Below are positions 18,704 through 26,696 of a stretch of DNA of 64,000 nt, in pieces. Made by a program: the position numbers and the translations under genes. The stretch covers positions 1,364,001 through 1,428,000 of the forward strand of contig NZ_LIRF01000003.1 in assembly GCF_001297705.1 (NCBI RefSeq), written 5' to 3'. The notes beneath the pieces were generated by a model. The model had not been told where the DNA came from. It worked only from the letters and a program-made list of their open reading frames with translations, and made no database searches. Source of the stretch: Chryseobacterium sp. ERMR1:04. Lineage in GTDB: Bacteria; Bacteroidota; Bacteroidia; Flavobacteriales; Weeksellaceae. The stretch's first letter is position 1, and each line of letters starts with the position of its first letter.

Positions 18704-19114
18704 TTACTCTATTTTAAAGAAGAAAAAAGCCACTGCTGCCCATTCTTTTTTAATTCCACTTGCGTATCCAACAGTACTGTGACTGCCATTTTCTACCGTT
18801 CCATTATCTTTGATATAACCAATAGTTGAATGACTCCCGTTTTCTACCGTACCATCTTTTTTTACATAGCCCACAGTAGAACCACTTTTGTTTTCTATTG
18901 TTCCATCACTTTTGACGCGACCAATCGTGCCGTGACTTTTATTTTCAACTGTACCGTCGCTTTTAATATAGCCTACTGTTGCATGGCTCTTGTTTTCTAT
19001 TGTACCATCGCTTTTGATATACCCTGCGGTATTGCGGCTTCCGGACTCAATAGTTTGGGCACTTACAAGGGAAAGATTAAATAAAAGGAAACAAATGACT
19101 CCTGCTTTTTTCAT
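18704..19114 (-). CDS. Secreted 5-fold beta-flower-type repeat protein
   Basis: 136 aa with a cleavable-looking signal peptide (1-19, ending LSLVSA). The mature part is about six 17-residue repeats of the pattern GYIKSDGTIENKSHATV. This matches proteins named 5-fold beta-flower in Bacteroidota. The C-terminus is hydrophobic (WAAVAFFFF). The biochemical role is unknown. It has its own terminator and does not obviously belong to the eCIS operons, though it lies inside the locus. Repeats at protein level are also visible in the DNA as degenerate 51-bp units. Confidence 0.6.
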   Translation of the reverse strand: MKKAGVICFLLFNLSLVSAQTIESGSRNTAGYIKSDGTIENKSHATVGYIKSDGTVENKSHGTIGRVKSDGTIENKSGSTVGYVKKDGTVENGSHSTIGYIKDNGTVENGSHSTVGYASGIKKEWAAVAFFFFKIE

Positions 19115-19222
19115 GGTTTAAAAGTTTTATGGTTATTATTTTTTTGATTATTAATTGGAATTATATATAATCCTATCTTTTATATTTTGCTACAATATAC
19201 CAAGTTTTCATGAAATATAAAA

Positions 19223-19242
19223 AGCCTTGTAATAACAAGGCT
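19223..19242 (-). terminator. Terminator of the LRR gene
   Basis: AGCCTTGT / ACAAGGCT perfect 8-bp stem with a 4-nt loop, followed on the minus strand by TTTTTATATTT. Starts 9 nt past the LRR gene stop. Confidence 0.75.
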
Positions 19243-19251
19243 CTTATTGTA

Positions 19252-20304
19252 TTATTGAAAAAAATCCTTCGGCATATATAATGATCTAGGTACAAAATGA
19301 TCAGCTTCAAATTTGATCGTAACATTTTTTGGAATATCTTTAATTTCCTTGATATGATTACCTGTGAAACATAAAGAAATAAAACATTCGGAAACTAAAT
19401 TAGATAAGAAAGAAGCATCAAACTCTTTAATCTTATTAGCCTCAAAAGTCAAATATTCAAGATTAATAAGATGATCTAAATTTTCAACTTTGGTTATCTT
19501 ATTTTCATTTAAATTTAATTTTTTTAAGTTTTTCAGACTATCCAATCCTCTGATTTTTGAAATTTCATTATAACTTAAGTCTAGTACTTCTAAATTTGTC
19601 AAACTTTCTAACCCTTCAATTTCTTCTACTTGAGTAGCCGAGATAAAAAGTTGTTTGAGGTTATGTAAAGTATCCAAACCTTCAATTTTTTCTATCAGGC
19701 TTCCATTTAATCTCAACTCTTCCAAATAAGGAAAACGCTCCAAATCGGTTATTCTTTTAATATTAGTTTCTCCAATATTTAAAGAACGGATATTTTCATT
19801 AACATTTATTTTTTCGATATTTTCAATTGCACTCCAGCTAATATTTAAATGCTGTAACGATTTTAATTGTTCTAAACCATTTATTTCAAGATAGGGATTC
19901 CCTCCACTAATAGATAATATTTCCAAATCAATTAAATCACCCAATAAAGAAGTATCTTTAAGATTGGCTCCCCCAAAATCCAGATTTCTTAGACTTTTTA
20001 AATCACCTAAATATCTTAATGTTTTTGCATGTAAATGGTTACCAGTTAAATCTAATGTTTCTAGCTGCGAAAACGCTTTTAATGGACGCAAAGCTTCTAC
20101 ATTACAGTATGTTAAGGCTAATTTAACAAGACTGCCAGCTATTGGAAATAATACATCAATATCCTTTAAATCAACCTTATCTAAATATAATGTTTTAATA
20201 TTCCCCTCTTTATCCATCTCATAATAATTTTCCCAGATATGTTCATTTGAAGGAATAATTTGAGTGTCAAACTCTTTTTCTATTTTTTTTATAAAATCTA
20301 TCAT
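19252..20304 (-). CDS. Leucine-rich-repeat protein (SDS22/internalin-like repeats)
   Basis: 350 aa, no signal peptide, hence probably cytoplasmic. Residues ~50-320 form about eleven 22-residue leucine-rich repeats (typical unit: LKNLKKLNLNENKITKVENL). The N-terminal ~45 residues and C-terminal ~30 residues cap the solenoid. It is downstream of the methyltransferase effector, SUKH-like and AlkB genes but separated from them by a strong terminator, so it has its own promoter or depends on read-through. A binding protein of unknown partner; an immunity or effector-handling role is possible from location alone. Confidence 0.75.
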   Translation of the reverse strand: MIDFIKKIEKEFDTQIIPSNEHIWENYYEMDKEGNIKTLYLDKVDLKDIDVLFPIAGSLVKLALTYCNVEALRPLKAFSQLETLDLTGNHLHAKTLRYLGDLKSLRNLDFGGANLKDTSLLGDLIDLEILSISGGNPYLEINGLEQLKSLQHLNISWSAIENIEKINVNENIRSLNIGETNIKRITDLERFPYLEELRLNGSLIEKIEGLDTLHNLKQLFISATQVEEIEGLESLTNLEVLDLSYNEISKIRGLDSLKNLKKLNLNENKITKVENLDHLINLEYLTFEANKIKEFDASFLSNLVSECFISLCFTGNHIKEIKDIPKNVTIKFEADHFVPRSLYMPKDFFQ

Positions 20305-20392
20305 GGTTTTTATTTCTGTCTTTTTTTTTAATCTTTAAATCATTAATTGATATTTTGAAGTTTCCAGTTTAAAAACTTAAAGATAATCCTTT

Positions 20393-20435
20393 AATAAAAA
20401 AGCGAAACTTCTAATTGAAGTTTCGCTTTTTTATT
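20393..20435. terminator. Strong intrinsic terminator after the effector-immunity operon
   Basis: Perfect 19-bp stem (20393-20411 with 20417-20435; core AGCGAAACTTC / GAAGTTTCGCT) with a 5-nt loop. A and T tracts flank both sides, so it can act in either direction. It ends the effector-SUKH-AlkB transcript 25 nt past the alkB-like stop. Confidence 0.85.
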
Positions 20436-20459
20436 AAACGTTTCAAATATCCCTATTTT

Positions 20460-21014
20460 TTATTTTATTTTTCTAAAAGTTATAGATATCCTTCTTTCTC
20501 GAGGAATTATAGTATTTAACCACTTATCATTTTTTACTGCTTTTATACCATGTTTCCAATTATATCTTGCATCTCCATTTAATAACAAAATGCTTCGAGG
20601 ATTTAAAAGTAATTCATGCTTTTCCTGATCTTTTGAAAATTGCATGACACAAGAAGATAACAGACTCACGGAAATTATTATATCTTCAAAACAGGGTATA
20701 CAATCTATATGGTTTGATATTCCTTGTCCAGGTTCATATTCATTGATAATAACCTGATCAAAAGAATTTTTAAGATTAAAATTCTTTTTAATTTTTCCCT
20801 CCAATGAAATAAGCCAATCGGGTAGCTTGCCTATTTTTAAATCTTGATCAATATTTTTTTTCTTGTAATCATAAATATATCCATAATGCTGAACTCTCCG
20901 CTTCAAATTTGTATCCCAGATCGCATTATCTATTTCTGACACAATTAAACTCTCTTCTTCAATACTTAAAAAATCATCTTGATAAGCAAGCCCAGTTATA
21001 ATATTATTCTTCAT
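20460..21014 (-). CDS. AlkB-family 2-oxoglutarate/Fe(II) dioxygenase (probable nucleic-acid demethylase)
   Basis: 184 aa from the ATG at 21014; a TTG two codons earlier (21020) is possible but less likely. The AlkB signature is clear: NEYEPGQGISNHID with metal ligands His102 and Asp104, the distal His155 (WKHGI), and the 2-oxoglutarate Arg175 in RISITFR with Arg181 (R-x5-R). The family oxidatively removes methyl groups from N1-meA, N3-meC and, in several members, N3-meU/T in DNA or RNA. The gene overlaps the SUKH-like gene by 11 nt and follows an effector with a BMT5-like (m3U-forming) methyltransferase domain. Inference: it may reverse the effector's damage. A general alkylation-repair role is the alternative. 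Confidence 0.85.
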   Translation of the reverse strand: MKNNIITGLAYQDDFLSIEEESLIVSEIDNAIWDTNLKRRVQHYGYIYDYKKKNIDQDLKIGKLPDWLISLEGKIKKNFNLKNSFDQVIINEYEPGQGISNHIDCIPCFEDIIISVSLLSSCVMQFSKDQEKHELLLNPRSILLLNGDARYNWKHGIKAVKNDKWLNTIIPRERRISITFRKIK

Positions 21015-21471
21015 CTTCAATGGTTAAAATATATCTTAAAAAGTCTATGAAATTTTTATAAATAGGTTTATATCCAGATTCCAATTCATTAGAAAACCAT
21101 ACCGAATCTTCATCTTTTTGCGTTGCATGATAACCATAAAAAGTAATTTCATCTTTACTATGAAACATAAGATCTGCTAATATATATATATTTGATTTAT
21201 TAAGTAAGGGAGATGTAAGAAGGCTTGGATTCAGCCAATCATCAAAGCCAAAAATACCAATATCAAAGTCATTACCGTAAATATTACATCCTCCATATTC
21301 ACTTAAAAAATAAAAATAGGCATCATCTTTTATAAATTCGGCATCTTTCATTATAGTGATTGTTTCATCTTTCCAAAGATGTTTTATTCTTTTTTCATTT
21401 CCAGTTTTAACATTATATTTTGTAGCTATATCTTTTATAAGGTTATCTACCTCAATGATCTTATTAATCAT
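21004..21471 (-). CDS. SUKH/SMI1-KNR4-like protein, candidate immunity protein
   Basis: 155 aa, starting 6 nt after the effector stop. The pattern fits the SUKH fold: a helical N-terminus, then YFYFLSEYGGCNIYGND, a central strand FGFDDW, and the closing EITFYGYHAT...VWFS...FIDFLRYIL segment. SUKH proteins are the commonest immunity family of bacterial polymorphic toxins and bind the toxin domain directly. Immediate adjacency to the effector's C-terminal domain supports that role here. The family call is from pattern only. Confidence 0.55.
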   Translation of the reverse strand: MINKIIEVDNLIKDIATKYNVKTGNEKRIKHLWKDETITIMKDAEFIKDDAYFYFLSEYGGCNIYGNDFDIGIFGFDDWLNPSLLTSPLLNKSNIYILADLMFHSKDEITFYGYHATQKDEDSVWFSNELESGYKPIYKNFIDFLRYILTIEDEE

Positions 21472-21477
21472 AATATT

Positions 21478-24400
21478 TTATTTTTTAAAAATTAAAGTTA
21501 CACCTTTCCCGTCTTCCATTGAACCTGCAGATCTATCTTTTTGCGTCATTTTATGTTCATATCCTGGAAAATTTTTACTATCAAACAATTTTTTAGACTC
21601 TAAAACAAAGTTATTAGTCTGTTCTTCCGGTTTCCACCTACCTACATATCTATTATCTGCAAAGCTTAAAATAACCTTTCCTCCTTTTTTCACTACTCTA
21701 TCCGCTTCTTTAAAAAAGCTTTTTAGTAAAATCTTATTATTTGTTGTACCTCCCCTTGTTTCTTCTTTTACCCATGGAAAGTTAAAAACAATTATTTCAA
21801 AATAATTAGGTTCATAACTCATACTTGTAGCATCTATATTATATTGTATTACAGTTCCTAGTTTGTTATGTTCCTTAATATTTTTGTCCCTATCCTTATA
21901 TTTTGTATCTTCAGAATCATAAGATGTAGCAATCATTCTGTTTTGAATAGCTAAAGTCTTAGCTAAACTTAACGAAAAACTAAAGTTAGCCTCTCCAACC
22001 AAAAGTATTTTATTTCCTTCAATAGGATTAAAATCATCTGCTTTTAAAATTTCTGTAGGAGTATCTTTTTTAGGGTTTACCTCACCATGTACATGAACCT
22101 TTATTCCATTTTCAACTTTTTTATCTACTACAATTTTTAACTCCTTTAATTCATATCTGCTTTTAATATCATGTAGTTTACGTTCTATTGTAGCTTGGTC
22201 CACACCTGATTTTAATAACGTATGAGATTCTGATAATGCATCGTCTAAATCCCTTTTCTTTTCTTCAGTAGTACGAAGGTCTTCTCCCTTTTTCTCCTTC
22301 TTTTCTTTCTTGCCGCCAATACCAATCTTCCCAAGCAATCCTTTCGCTTTACCTTTCACAAAGTTCCAGAACTTGATAATTGCATTTTTGATACGTTGAC
22401 GTATTTTTTGGATCACGCCAACCACCTTATCTGCCAATCCGCCAAGACCTGCTAATGAAGCTAAAAATCCAATCACTATAGGAATTGCTCTTCCTAATGC
22501 ATTTTCTATAGCTTTCGCTACTGCACCTACATTTCCGCTGGCAATTGCTTTGATCCCCTCCGTAAAGGCTTTTACCAACTCCATGATCTGGGCTGCTTTC
22601 TGGATGAAGAATTTCACTACATCAATAATCATCATTGCCGCTTTTACAAACGCTCCTGCCGGAGTAAGCAAGCTCATAATAAATTTAATTCCCGCCTGTA
22701 TTGCCTGCGTTTTGATGATATCGATAATGGTATCCATTACCGTGGTTTTAATATCAGCAAACTGATCTTTTACGTGTTCCCAAAGTCCGGCAAAACCATC
22801 TTTCTGAACAATCTGTACCATTTTAAAACTTCCTTCAAGTACCTTCATTGAAGGTTCTCCCACTACTTTAGACCCGATATCCCTGATGTCATTCCAGGTT
22901 AAACCAAGCATCTGCGAACTGATGGAGAAAATACCTTTTAATGAGAATATATCTTCCGGCATGGTGAAAGAAATATTTTTCATCGCTCCGGTCAGCCATC
23001 CGAAGAAGCCTGTTTTAAGATGTGTCCAAATATTAGTTCCGAAATTAGTAAATCCTTGCGAAACTCCAGCAATAAGATTGGATAAAAATGCAATTGGATC
23101 TGCAACGATTGCCATTACCGCACTTACCGCTCCGGAAAGTAATTCGGTAAGCGTTTTTCGGATCTCCTGTATCGTTTTCCAGACTCCTGCTGTTGCTTCT
23201 TCTAAAGATGATAAGAATCCACTGTTCCGTTTTTTAATATCAACAATCAGTTCATCAACTTCTTTCAAAGCGGTATTGTACTTCGCGGTCAATGAATCAA
23301 TCAATGAAGATTCTTTATCACTGATAGAACTTTCAAGCTCTTTAAACTGTCCCTGAATAGCATCAATATCTCCTTTGATGGCTTTTCTGACATCGGCAGG
23401 AAGGTTTTTAATAAAGGACACTACTTTCTGACGTCCGGAAGTAATGGTGGCTTTCGCATTATTTAATCGTGTAGTTACAAGATCTGCAATAGTCACAATA
23501 ACACTATCCATTGTTTTCGTGAAATTAACTCTTCCCTGCTTATAGTATACATCTACTTCATCCGGTAATTTTCTGTTCACGGCATCTTTTATACGTTTAC
23601 CATAGCCACTTACATCATACCACTCCCCGTAACGTTTTGCTTTGTATGCATCTAATTTTCGGGTTACTTCTTTTTCAAAAGCATCTTTGGCTTTTTTAGC
23701 TCCATCATCAAATAACTGGGACACTTTAGTTTCCAAATCATTCAGTTCGCCATCTACAGATTTTTTTGTATCTGTATAAATCTGGTTCAGCTGACTGACA
23801 ACTTCCTGATGCTTACCTGTATTTTTCTCACCTGCTTTTTGTTGTTTACCGGTTACACCAGTCAGTATTTCTTTTCTACTGTGGTGCATTCCTTCCATTG
23901 TGCTGTTGGTTTTGCTTTGCGCTGCTTGCTTAGAAGCTTCCAGCTTTTTGCTTTCGGCAGTTTTAAATTCCTTAGGCGCATTTTCCGCATTTGCTTTGGC
24001 CGCTTTTTTAGCATTAAGGGCATTGATGAAATCAGGCTCGTTTGAGTTAGCCAACTGCTCATCGGTGATATTATTTTTAGCAAATTGCTGCTCAACCGTT
24101 TTATAACTTTTAGTAATTGGTTCACTTAGCTCGGAATCTCCTCGCTTAGGCGGCATTGCATCCGCAGCTTTTATATTGACTTTTGAACCTATTTTCGGAT
24201 CAGGGAGCGCTGTCGCCATACGCTGTGCAATTTTAGCTTCATTAGGTTCCTGCTTAGCAACGGCTTCAATACCACCCGTTACATTATTTTTGGATACTAC
24301 CACATCTCCTTTAATGGATTTGTTGACTGCATCAATATTATTACGGTTTTCAAAATTATCAGCGTCTCTTTCGCTTACAGGTAATCTCACGCTGTTGATT

Positions 24401-25221
24401 CTACTCATCAATTTAGCCTTGAAATCAGAAGCTTTGAAAGGACTTGCTTTTTGCTGATCCAGCTGTTCTACCTTCTGACCTCTTGCTTTGGATTTTCTTT
24501 CTCCGGCAGGGACAGCTGCCGCTGCACTGGCATTAGATTCAGCTTTTTCCTTAGTAGTATGGGTTCGCTTTGCTGTAGCGGTACTCTTAACCAGACCAAC
24601 AGTTTGGTTAAATTGGGGATCACTATTCGCACTCGCTGGTGTAGTCCTAACGGCAACATCTTCTTGCCCGGCTGGTAAAACTAATCCTTCGCTTACATCT
24701 GAACTTGCAATAGAATCTTGAACATCCATTACTTCAGACTGAGGAATAGCTTCCGTATTCTGAGAAGCTGTTGATTCAGGATTATTTTTAGCACTTTGAG
24801 CTACAGCCGTTTGTTCTTGTAATGTTTTTGGCAAAGTAACTCCCGATTTAAGATTTTGATAATCTTGTCCCTGATTGATATTCAAAGTCGACATATAGCC
24901 TTTCTCCATCTTTTGGGTGTCGGGATGATTGATATCTCCAGTTTCAGCCAAGCTTTCTTGATGCCTTTTGTACATTACTTCAGCACCTTGATCATAAATG
25001 GTTTGTGAACCATGAACCGGCGGTATAACACCGTTCAAGTTCATATTAGTATTCGGGTTTGTGAATCCGGCGTTACCGACTGACTGTTCAGATTTTTGTA
25101 TTTGTATATTAGCAACTTCTACCACCGGCAGAGGTACAACCATCGGCTTTTTTGCCTTTTGCTTTTTGCTTTGGTTTTGATGGTTTTTGTTGTCTTTTTC
25201 TACAGGTTTTGCTGCTTTCAT
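21478..25221 (-). CDS. Large eCIS effector with C-terminal BMT5-like rRNA methyltransferase domain
   Basis: 1247 aa. Residues 1-430 are low-complexity, Gln/Ala/Lys-rich. Residues 430-650 are long coiled coils, and 690-1000 hold amphipathic and hydrophobic helices (VSAVMAIVADPIAFLSNLIA, IVIGFLASLAGLGGLADKVV) typical of eCIS/polymorphic toxin carriers. A Lys-rich linker and pretoxin region follow (1000-1070). Residues 1072-1247 form a Rossmann methyltransferase: motif I ILLVGEANFSFSLSLA, catalytic-type NFPW (1147-1150), and NFPGYEHKMT (1217-1226), all matching the BMT5/DUF2431 family that makes 3-methyluridine in yeast 25S rRNA. It would modify rRNA or another U-containing target in the recipient. 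Immunity candidates follow directly. Two hundred bp of leader with element copy E lie upstream. Confidence 0.85.
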   Translation of the reverse strand: MKAAKPVEKDNKNHQNQSKKQKAKKPMVVPLPVVEVANIQIQKSEQSVGNAGFTNPNTNMNLNGVIPPVHGSQTIYDQGAEVMYKRHQESLAETGDINHPDTQKMEKGYMSTLNINQGQDYQNLKSGVTLPKTLQEQTAVAQSAKNNPESTASQNTEAIPQSEVMDVQDSIASSDVSEGLVLPAGQEDVAVRTTPASANSDPQFNQTVGLVKSTATAKRTHTTKEKAESNASAAAAVPAGERKSKARGQKVEQLDQQKASPFKASDFKAKLMSRINSVRLPVSERDADNFENRNNIDAVNKSIKGDVVVSKNNVTGGIEAVAKQEPNEAKIAQRMATALPDPKIGSKVNIKAADAMPPKRGDSELSEPITKSYKTVEQQFAKNNITDEQLANSNEPDFINALNAKKAAKANAENAPKEFKTAESKKLEASKQAAQSKTNSTMEGMHHSRKEILTGVTGKQQKAGEKNTGKHQEVVSQLNQIYTDTKKSVDGELNDLETKVSQLFDDGAKKAKDAFEKEVTRKLDAYKAKRYGEWYDVSGYGKRIKDAVNRKLPDEVDVYYKQGRVNFTKTMDSVIVTIADLVTTRLNNAKATITSGRQKVVSFIKNLPADVRKAIKGDIDAIQGQFKELESSISDKESSLIDSLTAKYNTALKEVDELIVDIKKRNSGFLSSLEEATAGVWKTIQEIRKTLTELLSGAVSAVMAIVADPIAFLSNLIAGVSQGFTNFGTNIWTHLKTGFFGWLTGAMKNISFTMPEDIFSLKGIFSISSQMLGLTWNDIRDIGSKVVGEPSMKVLEGSFKMVQIVQKDGFAGLWEHVKDQFADIKTTVMDTIIDIIKTQAIQAGIKFIMSLLTPAGAFVKAAMMIIDVVKFFIQKAAQIMELVKAFTEGIKAIASGNVGAVAKAIENALGRAIPIVIGFLASLAGLGGLADKVVGVIQKIRQRIKNAIIKFWNFVKGKAKGLLGKIGIGGKKEKKEKKGEDLRTTEEKKRDLDDALSESHTLLKSGVDQATIERKLHDIKSRYELKELKIVVDKKVENGIKVHVHGEVNPKKDTPTEILKADDFNPIEGNKILLVGEANFSFSLSLAKTLAIQNRMIATSYDSEDTKYKDRDKNIKEHNKLGTVIQYNIDATSMSYEPNYFEIIVFNFPWVKEETRGGTTNNKILLKSFFKEADRVVKKGGKVILSFADNRYVGRWKPEEQTNNFVLESKKLFDSKNFPGYEHKMTQKDRSAGSMEDGKGVTLIFKK

Positions 25222-25256
25222 TGACTTGGTGTTTTTTAATTACATATTATTTTAAA

Positions 25257-25296
25257 ATGTATATAAAGCACAACTTATAGTGTTGCGCTTTATACA
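25257..25296. other. Stem-loop upstream of the methyltransferase effector
   Basis: ATGTATATAAAGCACAAC (25257-25274) pairs with GTTGCGCTTTATACAT (25281-25296) apart from two small irregularities, around a 6-nt loop. It lies 36 nt before the effector start on the minus strand. It could terminate the holin transcript or act as a leader attenuator for the effector. Confidence 0.55.
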
Positions 25297-25462
25297 TACC
25301 TGTTGAAGTGAAAAATCAGACCGTGTATGGTTGGATTTTTTTTAAAGAATTTGAGTAATTAGAAGTGGGTATTCAACATAGTGATAAGAAACAGGTAGTG
25401 CTGATCCACTTATATTTTTTCCTTTCTTGTTTTTTTTGAGTTTTCAGGTTTCAAGTTTTCAT

Positions 25463-25528
25463 GTTCAAAATTCACTCTTTTCAGGGAGAATTATCTGCTT
25501 TTTAAGCGATGGATTCTGTAGCTGCAGT
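25463..25528 (-). promoter_or_regulatory. Repeated element, copy E, upstream of the methyltransferase effector
   Basis: CAAAATTCA (25466) and ATTCTGTAGCTGCAGT (25513) are kept with exactly 47 bp between them; the hairpin part between is diverged. Placed ~240-310 bp upstream of the effector start and just after the holin-like gene. Confidence 0.5.
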
Positions 25529-25555
25529 AAAGAGCTTTTTGGATTACTTCATTTT

Positions 25556-25936
25556 CTATTGAGCCACATCATCTTTTTTTTCCTCTTCCTCATCAGGTTG
25601 CTTATTCCTCTTACCTCCATATTGATTTTCAATAAAAAGGTTCACTGCTTTGTCAATCCAATTAGGTAGATTGGTTGTAATCATTTTTAAGAATTTATCG
25701 TACCCATAGCCCAATACAAATAATACTCCTGTAGAATACCATTTATCATGCAATTCGGCTCTACTCATCAAATAACTCATTGTAAAGCCAACGATTACCA
25801 CTATTGCCAGGGTGATAAAGTGTTCCCAGGGTTGTTTTTTCTCTTTGTTCTGTATGGAAACCAATACCCTTAATAACCCTCCCGAAAATGCAATTGCAGT
25901 TCCTATTAACAAAGCTTTAATACTATCCAGATTCAT
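25556..25936 (-). CDS. Phage-type holin-like membrane protein
   Basis: 126 aa with three predicted membrane helices (about 8-28 ALLIGTAIAFSGGLLRVLVS, 41-62 ITLAIVVIVGFTMSYL, 68-86 TGVLFVLGYGYDKFL). The C-terminal tail is very charged (DEEEEKKDD). Small size, hydrophobic helices and a charged tail are the holin pattern. It would let the signal-less lysozyme encoded at 8.0 kb reach the wall. Lies between the small genes next to the repressor and the effector. The topology is by eye; other small membrane proteins could look alike. Confidence 0.55.
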   Translation of the reverse strand: MNLDSIKALLIGTAIAFSGGLLRVLVSIQNKEKKQPWEHFITLAIVVIVGFTMSYLMSRAELHDKWYSTGVLFVLGYGYDKFLKMITTNLPNWIDKAVNLFIENQYGGKRNKQPDEEEEKKDDVAQ

Positions 25937-25984
25937 TCTTTTATCCTATATATTATTTATTAAAATTTTGATTTTTACCGGTAA

Positions 25985-26218
25985 TTATTCTTGAGATAGT
26001 ATGTACATTTCATCTAAAAACTTTTTGCTTTTTCGAATGTTTTCATTTTCATTTACATAGGCTAATTCATCGATAAGAGCACTGATATCTTTAGCAGGCT
26101 TTTTCAATTTCTCTTTATCTTTTTTCTTCTTTTTCTTTTCTTTTTTTTCATGGTTTCTAAAATTTATTAAATGAACAATTGATTTTTTCATCTTTTTGAA
26201 ATTGATATTTATACTCAT
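25985..26218 (-). CDS. Small Lys-rich hypothetical protein
   Basis: 77 aa, no recognised family. Residues 24-42 are an uninterrupted Lys/Glu-rich helix; the C-terminal half looks helical (ALIDELAYVNENENIRKSKK). It ends 48 nt before the holin-like gene on the same strand and is probably cotranscribed with it. The start could also be a Met at codon 9. Low-complexity composition leaves room for it being a chance frame. Confidence 0.4.
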   Translation of the reverse strand: MSININFKKMKKSIVHLINFRNHEKKEKKKKKKDKEKLKKPAKDISALIDELAYVNENENIRKSKKFLDEMYILSQE

Positions 26219-26537
26219 CCAAGGTCAAACGGTTTCTTTTTTCAGGTCTTATTTCACCTAAAACAATAGAACTAAAAAGCAAAAAACCGTTTTTCACCTT
26301 AGTACTTTATCTACAAATTGAACTTGAGAAAGAGGTCAAGAAAACCCTTTAATTCATCTGGTTGATGGGGTTAGCAGGATAGTATATAACTTTGAATCCT
26401 TTTCTACCTTTTTTTTAAATATATCATTTCAAGATCTGCTTCATGAGTGCATATTCGCTCTAAAAGATGATCTTAATGAGGTTCAATGCAGTATAAAATT
26501 CAATACAAAGATTTATCTTTGTTTCACGACTGACAAG

Positions 26538-26696
26538 CTAACTCTGAAGAAGAATGTTATAGATTGTTCTTTCAGACAAAAACAACATTTCTGTTAACTC
26601 GGTCACAATCACTTTCATCTGTTTACTTTGATTACGTTTTACATATTCAACAACAAAATCTTTTCTTTTCTCTACTAATTCTTTACTACGTTTCAT
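26538..26696 (-). CDS. Very small HTH-like protein (52 aa)
   Basis: Starts ATG at 26696, stop at 26538; product begins MKRSKELVEKRKDFVVEYVK and ends LTEMLFLSERTIYNILLQS. The second half (about 25-50) reads as a helix-turn-helix (LFLSERTIYNIL resembles a recognition helix). Small HTH proteins of this kind occur near phage control genes in Bacteroidota. It is the first minus-strand gene next to the S24 repressor and could be an activator, perhaps of the repeated element. Confidence 0.5.
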   Translation of the reverse strand: MKRSKELVEKRKDFVVEYVKRNQSKQMKVIVTELTEMLFLSERTIYNILLQS

